Assembly: GCF_002454115.1 (NCBI RefSeq) | Contig: NZ_DKIH01000006.1 | Coordinates: 93,130-149,659 of the forward strand | From: Sphingopyxis sp. UBA6723 | Lineage (GTDB): Bacteria; Pseudomonadota; Alphaproteobacteria; Sphingomonadales; Sphingomonadaceae | Length of the DNA stretch: 56,530 nucleotides | Direction: 5' to 3' | In this document: in pieces, positions 10,370 through 18,467 of the stretch | How positions within the stretch are numbered: the stretch's first letter is position 1 | Layout: each line of letters opens with the position of its first letter | Position numbers and translations under genes: made by a program | Notes under the pieces: generated by a model | The model's database searches: none | Told to the model about the DNA's origin: nothing | The model's input: the letters and a program-made list of their open reading frames with translations, nothing else

Positions 10370-10873
10370 TCATCGCGGCCCGATCATCCCCGCACCCATC
10401 GGCAACGCATGCCCGTTCACCGCGCGTGCCAACAGACGCCGCTGCTCAAACGGTCCCGGCAGATCCCACGCCGCCGTTGCATCGGCATCGAAGCCGAAGA
10501 AGCGCCCGTAGTATTCCGGATCGCCGATCATCATCAGCGCGCCGTCGGCCCCATCTTCTGCCGCCGTGAGCATGTGCGTCATCAGCACGCGGCCATGCCC
10601 GCCGCGCTGGAGGTCGGGGCGCACCGCCACGGGCCCCACCATCACCAGCGGCGTGACCGCGCCGTCGGCGGTGCGATGCGCGACCGGCCAGCATTGGATC
10701 GTGCCGATCAGTGCGCCATCCTCGACGGCCGCGAAACTGAGCCGCGGGATCGCATCCATACCCTGGCGGATGCGGTAGGCGGTTCGTCCAAAGCGATCGG
10801 CCCCGAAAGCGGCGTCTAGCAAAGCCTCGACCGCCTGCGGTGCAATATCCGACAATGGAAGTAACTCGACCAA
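10370..10873 (-). CDS. GNAT family N-acetyltransferase (YhbS-like)
   Basis: A 167-aa acetyltransferase. The strand VGPVAVRPDLQRGGHGRVLM holds the acetyl-CoA-binding R/Q-x-x-G-x-G/A turn, and GDPEYYGRFFGF is the C-terminal block typical of YhbS-like members. The acceptor substrate cannot be predicted. The start is a TTG at 10873, supported by an AAAGGG sequence about 8 bp upstream. It is divergent from the FolB-like gene at 10963 with under 100 bp between them. The stop abuts the perfect inverted repeat at 10338-10367. Confidence 0.8.
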   Translation of the reverse strand: MVELLPLSDIAPQAVEALLDAAFGADRFGRTAYRIRQGMDAIPRLSFAAVEDGALIGTIQCWPVAHRTADGAVTPLVMVGPVAVRPDLQRGGHGRVLMTHMLTAAEDGADGALMMIGDPEYYGRFFGFDADATAAWDLPGPFEQRRLLARAVNGHALPMGAGMIGPR

Positions 10874-10962
10874 CGCGCGCCCTTTCGCTAATGCGGCGGC
10901 GCTTTAGGGGTGCGGCGCGGCGATGCAAAGCCGAATGTCGCGCGCGTTCGACAGGATTTCTT

Positions 10963-11334
10963 GTGACCGATACATTGTGGCTGGAGGTGGACGGGCTGAT
11001 CGCCCAGGTGCTGACCGGCATTTATTCCGAAGAAACCCACCTGCCGCAGCCGCTGCGCATCGGGGTGCGGGCGCGGCTGAGCATGGCCGATCATTATGAT
11101 CCGACGACGCCGCTCAGCGCCTCGAAAAATTACATGCACCTGAAATTCGCCGCGACCGAGGGGATCCCCAAGGATGTCCATTTCGTGCTGATCGAAAGCG
11201 TCGCCGACCATATCATCGACACTTTGTTCCTGCAGGATGACAAGGTCGAGGAGGTCGAGGTGAAGATCGTCAAGCTGGCGATCGCCGAGGACGGCGAAGA
11301 GATTGGCATCACCATGCGGCGGAGCCGCAAATGA
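10963..11334 (+). CDS. Dihydroneopterin aldolase-like (FolB family) protein
   Basis: A 123-aa protein of the FolB/tunnelling fold: TLWLEVDGLIAQVLTGIYSEE at the N terminus, VHFVLIESVADHIID in the middle, and VEVKIVKLAIAEDGEEIGI as the last strand. FolB converts dihydroneopterin to 6-hydroxymethyl-dihydropterin in folate synthesis. The start is GTG 10963 with CAGGA at suitable spacing; the longer reading to 10840 would overlap the divergent GNAT gene. It is coupled by a 4-bp ATGA overlap to an SDR with a pteridine-reductase-like motif, which supports a pterin role. It is more divergent than a canonical FolB, so the exact reaction is uncertain. Confidence 0.75.
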   Translation: MTDTLWLEVDGLIAQVLTGIYSEETHLPQPLRIGVRARLSMADHYDPTTPLSASKNYMHLKFAATEGIPKDVHFVLIESVADHIIDTLFLQDDKVEEVEVKIVKLAIAEDGEEIGITMRRSRK

Positions 11335-12092
11335 CGCAGAAGCTGGCGCTGGTCACCGGTGGCCTCCACCGCGTCGGCGCCGCGATTTCGGCGCGGCTGG
11401 CGCGTGAAGGCTATGCGCTGGCGATCCACAAGCGCAGCCCGGGCGAGGCGGACGCCGTGCTCACCGATGCACTGGCCGAGACCGGCGCGCTCAGCCACCG
11501 CTTCGCCGCGGACTTGTCCGACCCCGCCGCGGTCGATGCGCTGATTCCCGCGGTGATCGACACGTTCGGTCGCGCGCCCGACCTGCTCGTGAACAATGCA
11601 GCGCTGTTCGCAGAGGGGGAGTGGGCCGATCTGTCGGCGGCGTCGCTCGCAGCGATGATGCAGGTCAATTTATCTGCGCCGGTGATGCTCGCGAAGGCAC
11701 TTGTTGCCGCAAGCGAAGGCCAGCGTCCCGCGATCGTCAATATCGTCGACCAGCGCGTCGCGCAGCCGGTCCCCGACCAGCTGGCCTACAGCCTGTCGAA
11801 ATCGGCGCTGTGGCAGGCGACCGCGACGCTGGCGGTCGCGTTCGGAAGCCGCGCCCGCGTCAACGCCGTCGCGCCGGGGCTGACGCTGGCTACGGAGGAT
11901 TATACGGCGGCGCAGGTCGAGCGGCTCGCGGGGCGGATGCTGCTGGGTGCCTTGCCGAGCCCGGCGCAGATTGCCGATGCGGTCGTGTATCTGGCGCGCG
12001 CCGAAGCGGTGACCGGGCAGACGATCTTCGTCGACGGCGGCGCCCATCTGGCACCGATGGGGCGCGATTTTGTGGCGTTGGAGCGGGATTGA
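11331..12092 (+). CDS. SDR family oxidoreductase, pteridine-reductase-like (FolM type)
   Basis: A 253-aa short-chain dehydrogenase. The cofactor site is TGGLHRVG, with the Arg spacing seen in pteridine reductases and FolM rather than the usual TGxxxGxG. NNAA, the catalytic Tyr-x3-Lys (AYSLSKSAL) and FVDGGAHL at the end complete the fold. Co-translation with the FolB-like gene suggests it reduces dihydropterin or dihydrofolate species with NADPH. This is inference from motif and context. About 20 bp after its stop begins the 143-bp dispersed repeat. Confidence 0.8.
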   Translation: MTQKLALVTGGLHRVGAAISARLAREGYALAIHKRSPGEADAVLTDALAETGALSHRFAADLSDPAAVDALIPAVIDTFGRAPDLLVNNAALFAEGEWADLSAASLAAMMQVNLSAPVMLAKALVAASEGQRPAIVNIVDQRVAQPVPDQLAYSLSKSALWQATATLAVAFGSRARVNAVAPGLTLATEDYTAAQVERLAGRMLLGALPSPAQIADAVVYLARAEAVTGQTIFVDGGAHLAPMGRDFVALERD

Positions 12093-12115
12093 CCTGCGGC
12101 CAACGATGGCCGGGA

Positions 12116-12258
12116 TCGACCGATTGCGGCCATAAACTTTCGTCATCCCGGACTTGATCCGGGATCCATGCGCCCTCTCAGCAACGGGCGGCGCGTGGCC
12201 TCGTGGACCCCGGATCAAGTCCGGGGTGACGAGTCCATGAGGTCCACTTCCCACCCCA
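12116..12258. repeat. 143-bp dispersed repeat, copy 1 (contains family A inverted pair)
   Basis: This block matches 34119-34261 without gaps over 143 bp, with about seven substitutions. Its core is an inverted pair, CGTCATCCCGGACTTGATCC against CCCGGATCAAGTCCGGGGTG, followed by a shared tail GACGAGTCCATGAGGTCC..CTTCCCACCCCA. The copies are far more alike than other family A members. That points to recent duplication or conversion of the whole unit, not just its palindromes. Confidence 0.85.
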
Positions 12259-12294
12259 AGGCGGACATCGTCCCGCCTTTCGGGCTGCCGACCG

Positions 12295-13728
12295 TCAATA
12301 AATATGCACCGCCTTGGTCACCAGATACCCGTCCAGCCCCTCCGGCCCGCTCTCGCTGCCAAAGCCCGATTCCTTGATCCCGCCGAACGGCGTGTCGAGG
12401 GTCGAGATGACGAAGCCGTTGATCCCGACCATGCCGCTTTCGATCGTGTCGGCGATGCGGTTGATACGGCGGCCGTTTTCGGTGAACGCAAACGCGGCCA
12501 GCCCATAGGGTAGCCGGTTTGCCTGTTCCAGCGCCTCGTCCTCGCTGCCGAAGGGGCGGATCAGCGCCATCGGGCCGAATGGTTCGTGGTTCATCGCATC
12601 GGCATCGAGCGGCACGTCGGCGATTGCGGTCGGCTGGAAAAAATATCCCTCGCCCGTCGCCGCGCCGCCCGCGATTACCCGCGCGCCTTTGGCCTGTGCA
12701 TCGGCAACCAGCGCTTCCAAGGCCGGGATGCGACGCGCGTTGGCGAGCGGACCCATTTGGGTGTCGCCGTCGAGACCGCTACCGATCTTCACCTTTGCCG
12801 TCCGTTCGGCGAAACCCTTTACAAAGGCGTCGTAAATGCCCTGCTGGACATAAAAGCGGGTCGGCGAAATGCACACCTGCCCGGCGTTGCGGAATTTCTG
12901 CGTCACCACCTTGTCGAGCGTCGCCTCAAGATCACAATCGTCGAAAATCAGCACCGGCGCATGGCCGCCGAGCTCCATCGTGATCCGCTGCACCCGATCG
13001 GCGGCGAGCTTCATCAGATGTTTGCCGACCGCGGTCGATCCGGTGAAGCTGACCTTGCGGATCACCGGGCTGGCGAGCAGGTGGCGGCTGATCCTGTCGG
13101 GGTCGCCGTAAACAAGCTGAACCACGTCGCCGGGAATGCCCGCGTCGGCGATGCAGCGCATGATCGCGCTGGTGCAGCCGGGGGTTTCCTCGGGCGCCTT
13201 GGCGATCACGACGCAGCCCGCGGCGAGCGCGGGGGCGATCTTCTTGACCATCAGGTTGACCGGGAAATTCCACGGGCTGAACGCCGCGACCGGACCGACC
13301 GGCTGGCGCAGCACCATCGTGCGCTGCCCCGCTGGCCGCTGGAGCACCCGGCCTTCGATGCGTTTGCCCTGTTCGGCGAAATAGTCGAACAGCCCCGCCG
13401 CCGACAGCACTTCGCCGCGCGCCTCGGCGATCGGCTTTCCCTGTTCGAGCGTCAGCAGCGTCGCGATATGCTCGACCCGTTCGCGGATGATCGCCGCGGC
13501 CTTGTGCATCAGCGCGGCGCGCTCGTCGAAACTCTTGGCGCGCCACACCGGCCAGCCGCGCTCCGCCGCGGCGAGCGCCTCGTCGAGATCGGCGATGGTG
13601 GCGACCGGCAGTTCGGCGATCGTATCCGCGGTCGCGGGGTTATACACCGGCCGCTCGTCGCGCCCCTCGCCGCTCCGCCAGGCGCCGTTGATGAAAAGCT
13701 GGAGGTCGGCGTCGTAGGTAGCGGTCAT
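12295..13728 (-). CDS. gabD: NAD(P)-dependent succinate-semialdehyde dehydrogenase
   Basis: A 477-aa aldehyde dehydrogenase. Key residues are in place: SPWNFPVNL with the catalytic Asn, FTGSTAVGK for the cofactor, the general-base Glu in MELGGHAPVL, and the nucleophile Cys in NAGQVCISPTRFYV. The overall pattern fits GabD-type succinate-semialdehyde dehydrogenases, oxidising the aldehyde to succinate. I take ATG 13728 because AGGA lies 7 bp before it and only 1 bp before the ATG at 13734. It stands alone, with no gabT nearby, and a hairpin doublet separates it from the next gene. Closely related aldehydes remain possible substrates. Confidence 0.85.
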   Translation of the reverse strand: MTATYDADLQLFINGAWRSGEGRDERPVYNPATADTIAELPVATIADLDEALAAAERGWPVWRAKSFDERAALMHKAAAIIRERVEHIATLLTLEQGKPIAEARGEVLSAAGLFDYFAEQGKRIEGRVLQRPAGQRTMVLRQPVGPVAAFSPWNFPVNLMVKKIAPALAAGCVVIAKAPEETPGCTSAIMRCIADAGIPGDVVQLVYGDPDRISRHLLASPVIRKVSFTGSTAVGKHLMKLAADRVQRITMELGGHAPVLIFDDCDLEATLDKVVTQKFRNAGQVCISPTRFYVQQGIYDAFVKGFAERTAKVKIGSGLDGDTQMGPLANARRIPALEALVADAQAKGARVIAGGAATGEGYFFQPTAIADVPLDADAMNHEPFGPMALIRPFGSEDEALEQANRLPYGLAAFAFTENGRRINRIADTIESGMVGINGFVISTLDTPFGGIKESGFGSESGPEGLDGYLVTKAVHIY

Positions 13729-13746
13729 ATGCATTTCCTATCTGTT

Positions 13747-13820
13747 CCGTTCGCATCGAGCGAAGTCGAGATGCATCTCGCGCTGCGCAGGCGTGTCTCG
13801 ACTTCGCTCGACACGAACGG
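13747..13820. repeat. Inverted hairpin doublet, family C
   Basis: Arms 13747-13774 and 13793-13820 are 28-bp inverted copies of the CCGTTCG(TGT)CGAGCGAAGTCGA unit with four differences. The differences are paired: the left unit has GCAT..ATGC where all other units have GTGT..ACAC. The hairpin base pairs are therefore kept. It lies between two minus-strand genes. Sister copies are at 37880-37958 and 39871-39950. Confidence 0.85.
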
Positions 13821-13860
13821 AAGGGGGAGAATTGGTCAGATGTGGCTCATATAGTCGCGC

Positions 13861-14460
13861 TCAGCGATAGTTAAAGCTGATGCTGATCCGTTCGCCCTTG
13901 CCGCTGTGCGGCATCACTTCATGACGCAGCCAGCTTTCCCACAGGAACACCCGCCCCGCCGCGGGCTCGGCATAGACGAAGGGCAGCAGATGTTCGGGCG
14001 CATCGTCGCTGCGCCCCGGCGCCGCCATCAGCATCGCGAGGCGCGGGTCTTCCAGCTTGAGCGCTCCCGATCCGGGCGGGACCGCGACATAGAAGGTGCC
14101 CGACACGATGCTGTGCGGGTGGATGTGGCCGCTGTGGGTGCCGCCGGGTTTCAGGACATTGACCCACAGGCTGTCGAGCTTCAGCGGTTTGGCGAGGTCG
14201 AAATGCGCCGCCTTGGCAAACGCCTTCACTTCCTTGTCGAGCAGGCGTTTGAGGTCGTGGAACGCCGGATCACGCTCGGGCAGGTCGTTCAGGCTGGCGT
14301 AGCTGGTATAGCCCTTATAGCCATGCGCGCGGCTCCACGCGCGCCCCGCGCCGTCCTCCTCGGCGAACAGGCGGCTGCTGTCCTCCAGCTCGGCGAGCAG
14401 GTCGGGCGAGCCGACGTCGGCTTCATAGAAAAGACTGGCGAACAGCGAACGAACGGGCAT
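13861..14460 (-). CDS. Putative 2OG-Fe(II) oxygenase (TIGR02466-like)
   Basis: A 199-aa protein matching the TIGR02466 family of predicted oxygenases in layout. It has SLWVNVLKPGGTHSGHIHPHS, where the histidines are the likely iron ligands, then SGTFYVAVPPGSGALKLEDPR, LWESWLRHEVMPH and a final ISISFNYR with the Arg expected to hold 2-oxoglutarate. The start is ATG 14460; the longer frame is not family-like and would run into the divergent SMP-30 gene. The substrate is unknown. Confidence 0.75.
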   Translation of the reverse strand: MPVRSLFASLFYEADVGSPDLLAELEDSSRLFAEEDGAGRAWSRAHGYKGYTSYASLNDLPERDPAFHDLKRLLDKEVKAFAKAAHFDLAKPLKLDSLWVNVLKPGGTHSGHIHPHSIVSGTFYVAVPPGSGALKLEDPRLAMLMAAPGRSDDAPEHLLPFVYAEPAAGRVFLWESWLRHEVMPHSGKGERISISFNYR

Positions 14461-14506
14461 GATGGCCGCAAAGCACAGCCAATGCGCAAGAGCAAGGGAG
14501 ACGAGG

Positions 14507-15427
14507 ATGGCCAAGTTTGAACTGATCGCCGATGGATTGCGTTTCCCCGAAGCGCCGGTGGTGATGGACGACGGCAGCGTCATCCTCGTCGAGATCGAGG
14601 CGGGGCGGATCACCCGCTGCTGGCCCGGCGGCCGAAAAGAGGTCATTGCCACCCCGGGCGGTGGCCCCAATGGCCTGGCGATCGGCCCCGACGGCAAGCT
14701 CTATTGCTGCAACAACGGCGGCTTCAACTATGTCGAATCGAATGGCTATCTGACCCCGCATGGCATCGCCGACGATTATTCGGGCGGGCGGATCGAGCGG
14801 ATCGACGTCGATACCGGCGCGGTCGAAACCCTTTATCAATCGGGTGATCATGGCATCGTGCTGCGCGGCCCCAACGACATCGTGTTCGATGGCCATGGCG
14901 GCTTCTGGTTCACCGATCACGGCAAGGTCGATTATGCCAAACGCTGCCACGACATCGTGGGCATTTTCTATGCCAAGGCTGACGGCAGCTTCATCGAGGA
15001 AGTCATCTTCCCCTCGAACAACCCCAATGGCGTCGGCCTGTCGCCCGATGGCGACGCGCTATACGCCGCGGAGACCTACACCTGCCGCCTGATGAAGTTC
15101 AACATCACCGCCCCCGGCAAGGTCGCGTCCGACGCCGGCCCCGGCGGCCCCGGCATCCCGCTCTATCGCCCGGCGGGCTATAAATTCTTCGATAGCCTCG
15201 CGGTCGAGGCATCAGGCAATATCTGCATTGCGACAATCGGCGAATGCGGCATTTCGGTGGTGTCGCCCGCGGGCGAGCTGGTCGAATTTGTTGCGACCGA
15301 CGATATTTTCACGACCAACATCGCGTTTGGCGGTCCCGACCGGCAGGATGCCTATATCACCCTTTCGGGTACCGGGCGGCTGGTGAAGACGCGTTGGGCG
15401 CGGCCGGGGCTGCAATTGCAATATTGA
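14507..15427 (+). CDS. SMP-30/gluconolactonase/LRE family protein
   Basis: A 306-aa six-bladed beta-propeller hydrolase. Metal-site candidates are the Glu in RFPEAPVV, the Asn in GGGPNGLAIGPDG, the Asn in LRGPNDIVFDGHGGFWFTDHG and the Asp in GVGLSPDGDALY. The family hydrolyses sugar lactones or similar esters; the substrate here is open. The start is ATG 14507 behind GGGAGACGAGG. It is divergent from the oxygenase gene with a 46-bp gap. Its stop is immediately followed by the toxin-antitoxin operator. Confidence 0.85.
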   Translation: MAKFELIADGLRFPEAPVVMDDGSVILVEIEAGRITRCWPGGRKEVIATPGGGPNGLAIGPDGKLYCCNNGGFNYVESNGYLTPHGIADDYSGGRIERIDVDTGAVETLYQSGDHGIVLRGPNDIVFDGHGGFWFTDHGKVDYAKRCHDIVGIFYAKADGSFIEEVIFPSNNPNGVGLSPDGDALYAAETYTCRLMKFNITAPGKVASDAGPGGPGIPLYRPAGYKFFDSLAVEASGNICIATIGECGISVVSPAGELVEFVATDDIFTTNIAFGGPDRQDAYITLSGTGRLVKTRWARPGLQLQY

Positions 15428-15456
15428 CTTAGCTAACCGGCTTAGCTAAGTTAGCC
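15424..15456 (+). promoter_or_regulatory. Promoter/operator of the Phd/VapC toxin-antitoxin operon
   Basis: Two perfect 8-bp palindromes TTAGCTAA at 15429-15436 and 15442-15449 are spaced 13 bp apart, and a third half-site TTAGC starts at 15451. A -35-like TTGACT (15424-15429) and a -10-like TAAGTT (15447-15452) have a 17-bp spacer and overlap the palindromes. This is the expected design for antitoxin autorepression. No Shine-Dalgarno sequence precedes the ATG at 15460, so the transcript may be leaderless. Confidence 0.7.
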
Positions 15457-15459
15457 AAC

Positions 15460-15717
15460 ATGACAATCGTGACCATCCACGAGGCCAAGACAAATCTGTC
15501 GCGCCTGATCGCCCGCGTCCTCGCGGGCGAAGAGGTGACGATCGCGCGCGGCAAGGAACCGGTGGTGAAATTGATGCCGGTGAACGCACCACCCAAGGCG
15601 AAGCGCGTTTTGGGCACGCTGAAAGGCAAAATCGATCTTGACGCTGGCTTTTGGGATCCCCTGCCCGAAGAAGACCTGGCGCTATGGAACGGCGAAGACA
15701 GTCCAGAGGCGCAATGA
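15460..15717 (+). CDS. Type II antitoxin, Phd/YefM family
   Basis: An 85-aa antitoxin. The N-terminal MTIVTIHEAKTNLSRLIARV is the Phd/YefM DNA-binding and dimerisation region, and IARGKEPVVKLMPV closes that domain. The acidic C-terminal tail (EEDLALWNGEDS) is the likely toxin-binding segment. It overlaps the PIN-domain toxin by 4 bp (ATGA), the usual coupling that keeps antitoxin in excess. The operator at 15424-15456 lies directly upstream. Assignment as antitoxin rests on family plus partner. Confidence 0.9.
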   Translation: MTIVTIHEAKTNLSRLIARVLAGEEVTIARGKEPVVKLMPVNAPPKAKRVLGTLKGKIDLDAGFWDPLPEEDLALWNGEDSPEAQ

Positions 15718-16100
15718 ACCTGCTGCTCGATACGCACGCGCTGATCTGGGCTGCCAATGAGCCGGAGAAATTGCCAGATGCGGTGAGGTCGGCCATCGAA
15801 GACCCGGACAATCATATCTGGGTCAGTGCCGTTTCTGCCATCGAGGTCGCAATCAAATTCCGCATCGGTAAGCTGGAAGGCGCCGACGAACTCGCCGAGC
15901 GCTTTGAAACCGTCATCGCAGGTTTTGGCTTTGACCAGCTGCCCATTTCGGTTGCTCATGCGAGTCTGGCGGGCTTGCTGCCCTTCGACCATCGCGACCC
16001 GTTCGACCGCATCTTGATCGCTCAATCGCAGATCGAGCAATATGCGCTCGTATCGAACGAAAAGCTGTTCGACCAGCTTGGCGTCATCCGTTTCTGGTAG
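15714..16100 (+). CDS. vapC: PIN-domain toxin, VapC type
   Basis: A 128-aa PIN-domain ribonuclease. Conserved acidic residues that bind Mg are visible: D6 in LLLDTHALIW, E44 in VSAIEVAIK, D95 and D98 in HRDPFDRIL, and D120 near the end. The targets of VapC enzymes are usually tRNA or rRNA; this one's target is unknown. The ATG at 15714 overlaps the antitoxin stop. The longer frame to 15651 is rejected because it would enter the antitoxin gene. The next gene begins 11 bp after the stop, which may give read-through. Confidence 0.9.
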   Translation: MNLLLDTHALIWAANEPEKLPDAVRSAIEDPDNHIWVSAVSAIEVAIKFRIGKLEGADELAERFETVIAGFGFDQLPISVAHASLAGLLPFDHRDPFDRILIAQSQIEQYALVSNEKLFDQLGVIRFW

Positions 16101-16111
16101 GAGTGCCGTCC

Positions 16112-16801
16112 ATGCACCGCGAAACCCATGCCGCCAGCCGCATCGGCTGGCTGCGCGCTGCGATCCTCGGCGCCAACGACGGGATCGTATCGACCGCCAG
16201 CCTGATCGCCGGGGTCGCGGCGGCGGGCGCGTCAGCCTCGACGATTCTCGTCACCGGGACCGCGGGGCTCGTCGCAGGGGCGATGTCGATGGCGGCGGGC
16301 GAATATGTGTCGGTCAGTTCGCAGGGCGACGCCGAAAAGGCCGATATTGCCAAGGAGAAGCGCGAGCTCGCCACGGTGCCCGAACTGGAACTCGAGGAGC
16401 TGACGCAAATCTATCAGCAGCGCGGCCTCGATCGTCCGCTTGCCGAGCAGGTCGCGGTGCAGCTCACCGCACATAATGCGCTCGACAGCCATTTGCGCGA
16501 CGAACTGGGGCTGACCAGCGAACTGGCGGCGCGTCCGATTCAGGCGGCAGCGGCTTCGGCGGCGAGCTTTACCATCGGCGCCGCCCTGCCGCTGGCGATC
16601 GTGCTGCTGATCACCGGACCATCGCTGCCGTGGATCGTGTCCGCCGCCTCGCTGATCTTTCTCGCCATCCTGGGCGCGCTTGGCGCCTGGGCGGGCAAGG
16701 CGCCGATCGCGCGCGCCGTCCTGCGCGTCAGCTTTTGGGGCGCCGTTGCGATGGGGGTGACGATGGCGATCGGATCGCTGTTTGGGACGACGGTTGGCTG
16801 A
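16112..16801 (+). CDS. VIT family (VIT1/CCC1-type) metal transporter
   Basis: A 229-aa membrane protein of the VIT1/CCC1 family, which in other organisms exports or sequesters Fe(II) or Mn(II). It shows RIGWLRAAILGANDGIVSTASLI, the conserved first helix, then AGAMSMAAGEYVSVSSQGDAE and a cytosolic helical insert. The last three segments are strongly hydrophobic, for five membrane spans in all. The start is ATG 16112, with TAGGAG about 9 bp before it; the GTG at 16103 is too close to that sequence. Substrate assignment is by family only. Confidence 0.85.
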   Translation: MHRETHAASRIGWLRAAILGANDGIVSTASLIAGVAAAGASASTILVTGTAGLVAGAMSMAAGEYVSVSSQGDAEKADIAKEKRELATVPELELEELTQIYQQRGLDRPLAEQVAVQLTAHNALDSHLRDELGLTSELAARPIQAAAASAASFTIGAALPLAIVLLITGPSLPWIVSAASLIFLAILGALGAWAGKAPIARAVLRVSFWGAVAMGVTMAIGSLFGTTVG

Positions 16802-16894
16802 CTAGCGCGCCCTGCGTGATTGTCAGCGCGGGCTGCATCTGTATGACTAGCGCCTGACCCGCGAAAGCGGCATGACAATCGGAGGGGTCCGTAA

Positions 16895-17998
16895 ATGAGC
16901 AGAGCAAGCTGGGCGATCGACATTGATCGCGACGATATCACGCAAGCCCAATTGGTCGCCGATCCCGACACGCCCCTCGCAGCGGGACAGGTGCGCGTCC
17001 ATATCGACAGCTATGCGATGACCGCGAACAACATCACCTACGCCGTGTTCGGCAAGCCCGCCGGGCTGTTTGGCAATGATCAGGGCTATTGGGATTTCTT
17101 CGCCGAGCCGGGCGGACCCGGCCGCCTGCCTGTGTGGGGTTTTGCCACGGTCACCGACAGCGCCGCCGAAGGCGTATCGGTCGGCGACCGTTTCTACGGC
17201 TATTATCCGATGGCCAGCGACACCGTGCTGACCGTCGGCAAGGCCGGGCCGGGGGGCTTCACCGACATCACCCCGCGCCGCACCACCCTGCCGCCGATCT
17301 ATAACCAGTATCAGCGGATCGAAGCGCTGCCCGACTATCGCGCCGCCGACCATGATTATTGGCCGGTGTTCCGCCCGCTGTTTCTCACCGGCTGGCTGAT
17401 CGCCGACCAGTTCGAGGATGAGGGCGATTATGGCGTCCAGCAGATCCTGATCGCCAGCGCGTCGAGCAAGACCGCGATCGGGCTTGGCTTTGCACTCAAA
17501 CAGCGCGCCGACCGCCCCGAAACGATCGGGCTGACCAGCGCCGCCAATGTCGAGACACTCGCCGCGCAGGGGATTTACGATCGCGTCATCAGCTACGACC
17601 AGATCATGACGCTCAATGCGTCGACCCCGGCCGCACTGGTCGACATGGCGGGCAATGGCGCGGTCACGCGCGTCGTCCACAGCCATTTCGGCAGCCAGCT
17701 TCAGGCGTCGATCATCGTCGGCAAATCGCATTGGGACGCGCAGGCCGACGTCGAGGGACTGCCCGGCCCCGAGCGTCAGGGTTTCTTTGCCCCCGGTCGC
17801 AGCCAGAAACGCATTGCCGACTGGGGCGGCGCGGTGTTCGGGCAGAAGATCGCCGAAGCATGGCTGGCGTTCATGGACGTTGCACCGCGGCTCGCCAGCG
17901 TTGATAAGCGCCAGGGCGGCAACGCGGCGCTCGCCGCCTATCGGGAAATGCTTTCGGGACAGGCCGACCCCGGCACGGGGATCGTCGTCGTCCCATGA
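16895..17998 (+). CDS. DUF2855 family protein
   Basis: A 367-aa cytosolic protein of the DUF2855 family, recognised from VHIDSYAMTANNITYAVFG, YYPMASDTVLTVG and a central Rossmann-like segment QILIASASSKTAIGLGFAL. The fold looks like a medium-chain dehydrogenase whose catalytic zinc residues are absent. The reaction is unknown. GGAGGGGTCCGTAA precedes the ATG at 16895. A short exported protein and a HAD hydrolase follow on the same strand within 50 bp and may share its mRNA. Confidence 0.8.
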   Translation: MSRASWAIDIDRDDITQAQLVADPDTPLAAGQVRVHIDSYAMTANNITYAVFGKPAGLFGNDQGYWDFFAEPGGPGRLPVWGFATVTDSAAEGVSVGDRFYGYYPMASDTVLTVGKAGPGGFTDITPRRTTLPPIYNQYQRIEALPDYRAADHDYWPVFRPLFLTGWLIADQFEDEGDYGVQQILIASASSKTAIGLGFALKQRADRPETIGLTSAANVETLAAQGIYDRVISYDQIMTLNASTPAALVDMAGNGAVTRVVHSHFGSQLQASIIVGKSHWDAQADVEGLPGPERQGFFAPGRSQKRIADWGGAVFGQKIAEAWLAFMDVAPRLASVDKRQGGNAALAAYREMLSGQADPGTGIVVVP

Positions 17999-18046
17999 GG
18001 GTCGTGAGCGAGGATCCCGTCCGTTCGCGCCGGAAAGGATAGATCC

Positions 18047-18451
18047 ATGCTGCGTACCCTGATCGCCGCCACGACCATCGCCCTGTCGCTCCCCGCGGCA
18101 GCCGCCACCGCCGAAACCCCCAAAGCTGCTCCCGCGCGCCAAGCCGACCTCGCCGACCGTGTTGTCGGCACCTACAAGGGTGCGGTCGCGTCCGACGCGC
18201 GCGGATCGTCGCGCGACAATGTCACGATCACGGTGACCCGCGTCGGTCCGAACAAGGTCGAGATCAAATCGGATTATCCGCGCATCCCGACGGTCACCAT
18301 CCCGCTCGAAAAGGCGATGGACGCAATCCTTGCCGCAAGCGGGCCTTATGTTTTCCTGCTCGATACCGTCCGCGCGCCCGACCGGCTCGACCTCAGCATC
18401 GACGATGCCAGCTGGTATGGCACCCGCGTCACCACCCCCGCCAAACAATAA
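18047..18451 (+). CDS. Hypothetical exported protein, 134 aa
   Basis: A small protein with a clear signal peptide (MLRTLIAATTIALSLPAAAATA, cleavage probably after AXA near residue 20-22). The mature part of about 110 aa is predicted beta-rich (VVGTYKGAVASDARG, DNVTITVTRVGPNKVEIKS). No lipobox, catalytic motif or known family is recognised. GGAAAGGATAG precedes the ATG. It sits 48 bp after the DUF2855 gene and 16 bp before the HAD hydrolase, so it is probably part of that operon. Confidence 0.75.
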   Translation: MLRTLIAATTIALSLPAAAATAETPKAAPARQADLADRVVGTYKGAVASDARGSSRDNVTITVTRVGPNKVEIKSDYPRIPTVTIPLEKAMDAILAASGPYVFLLDTVRAPDRLDLSIDDASWYGTRVTTPAKQ

Positions 18452-18467
18452 GGTTGCCCTCTCCCGC

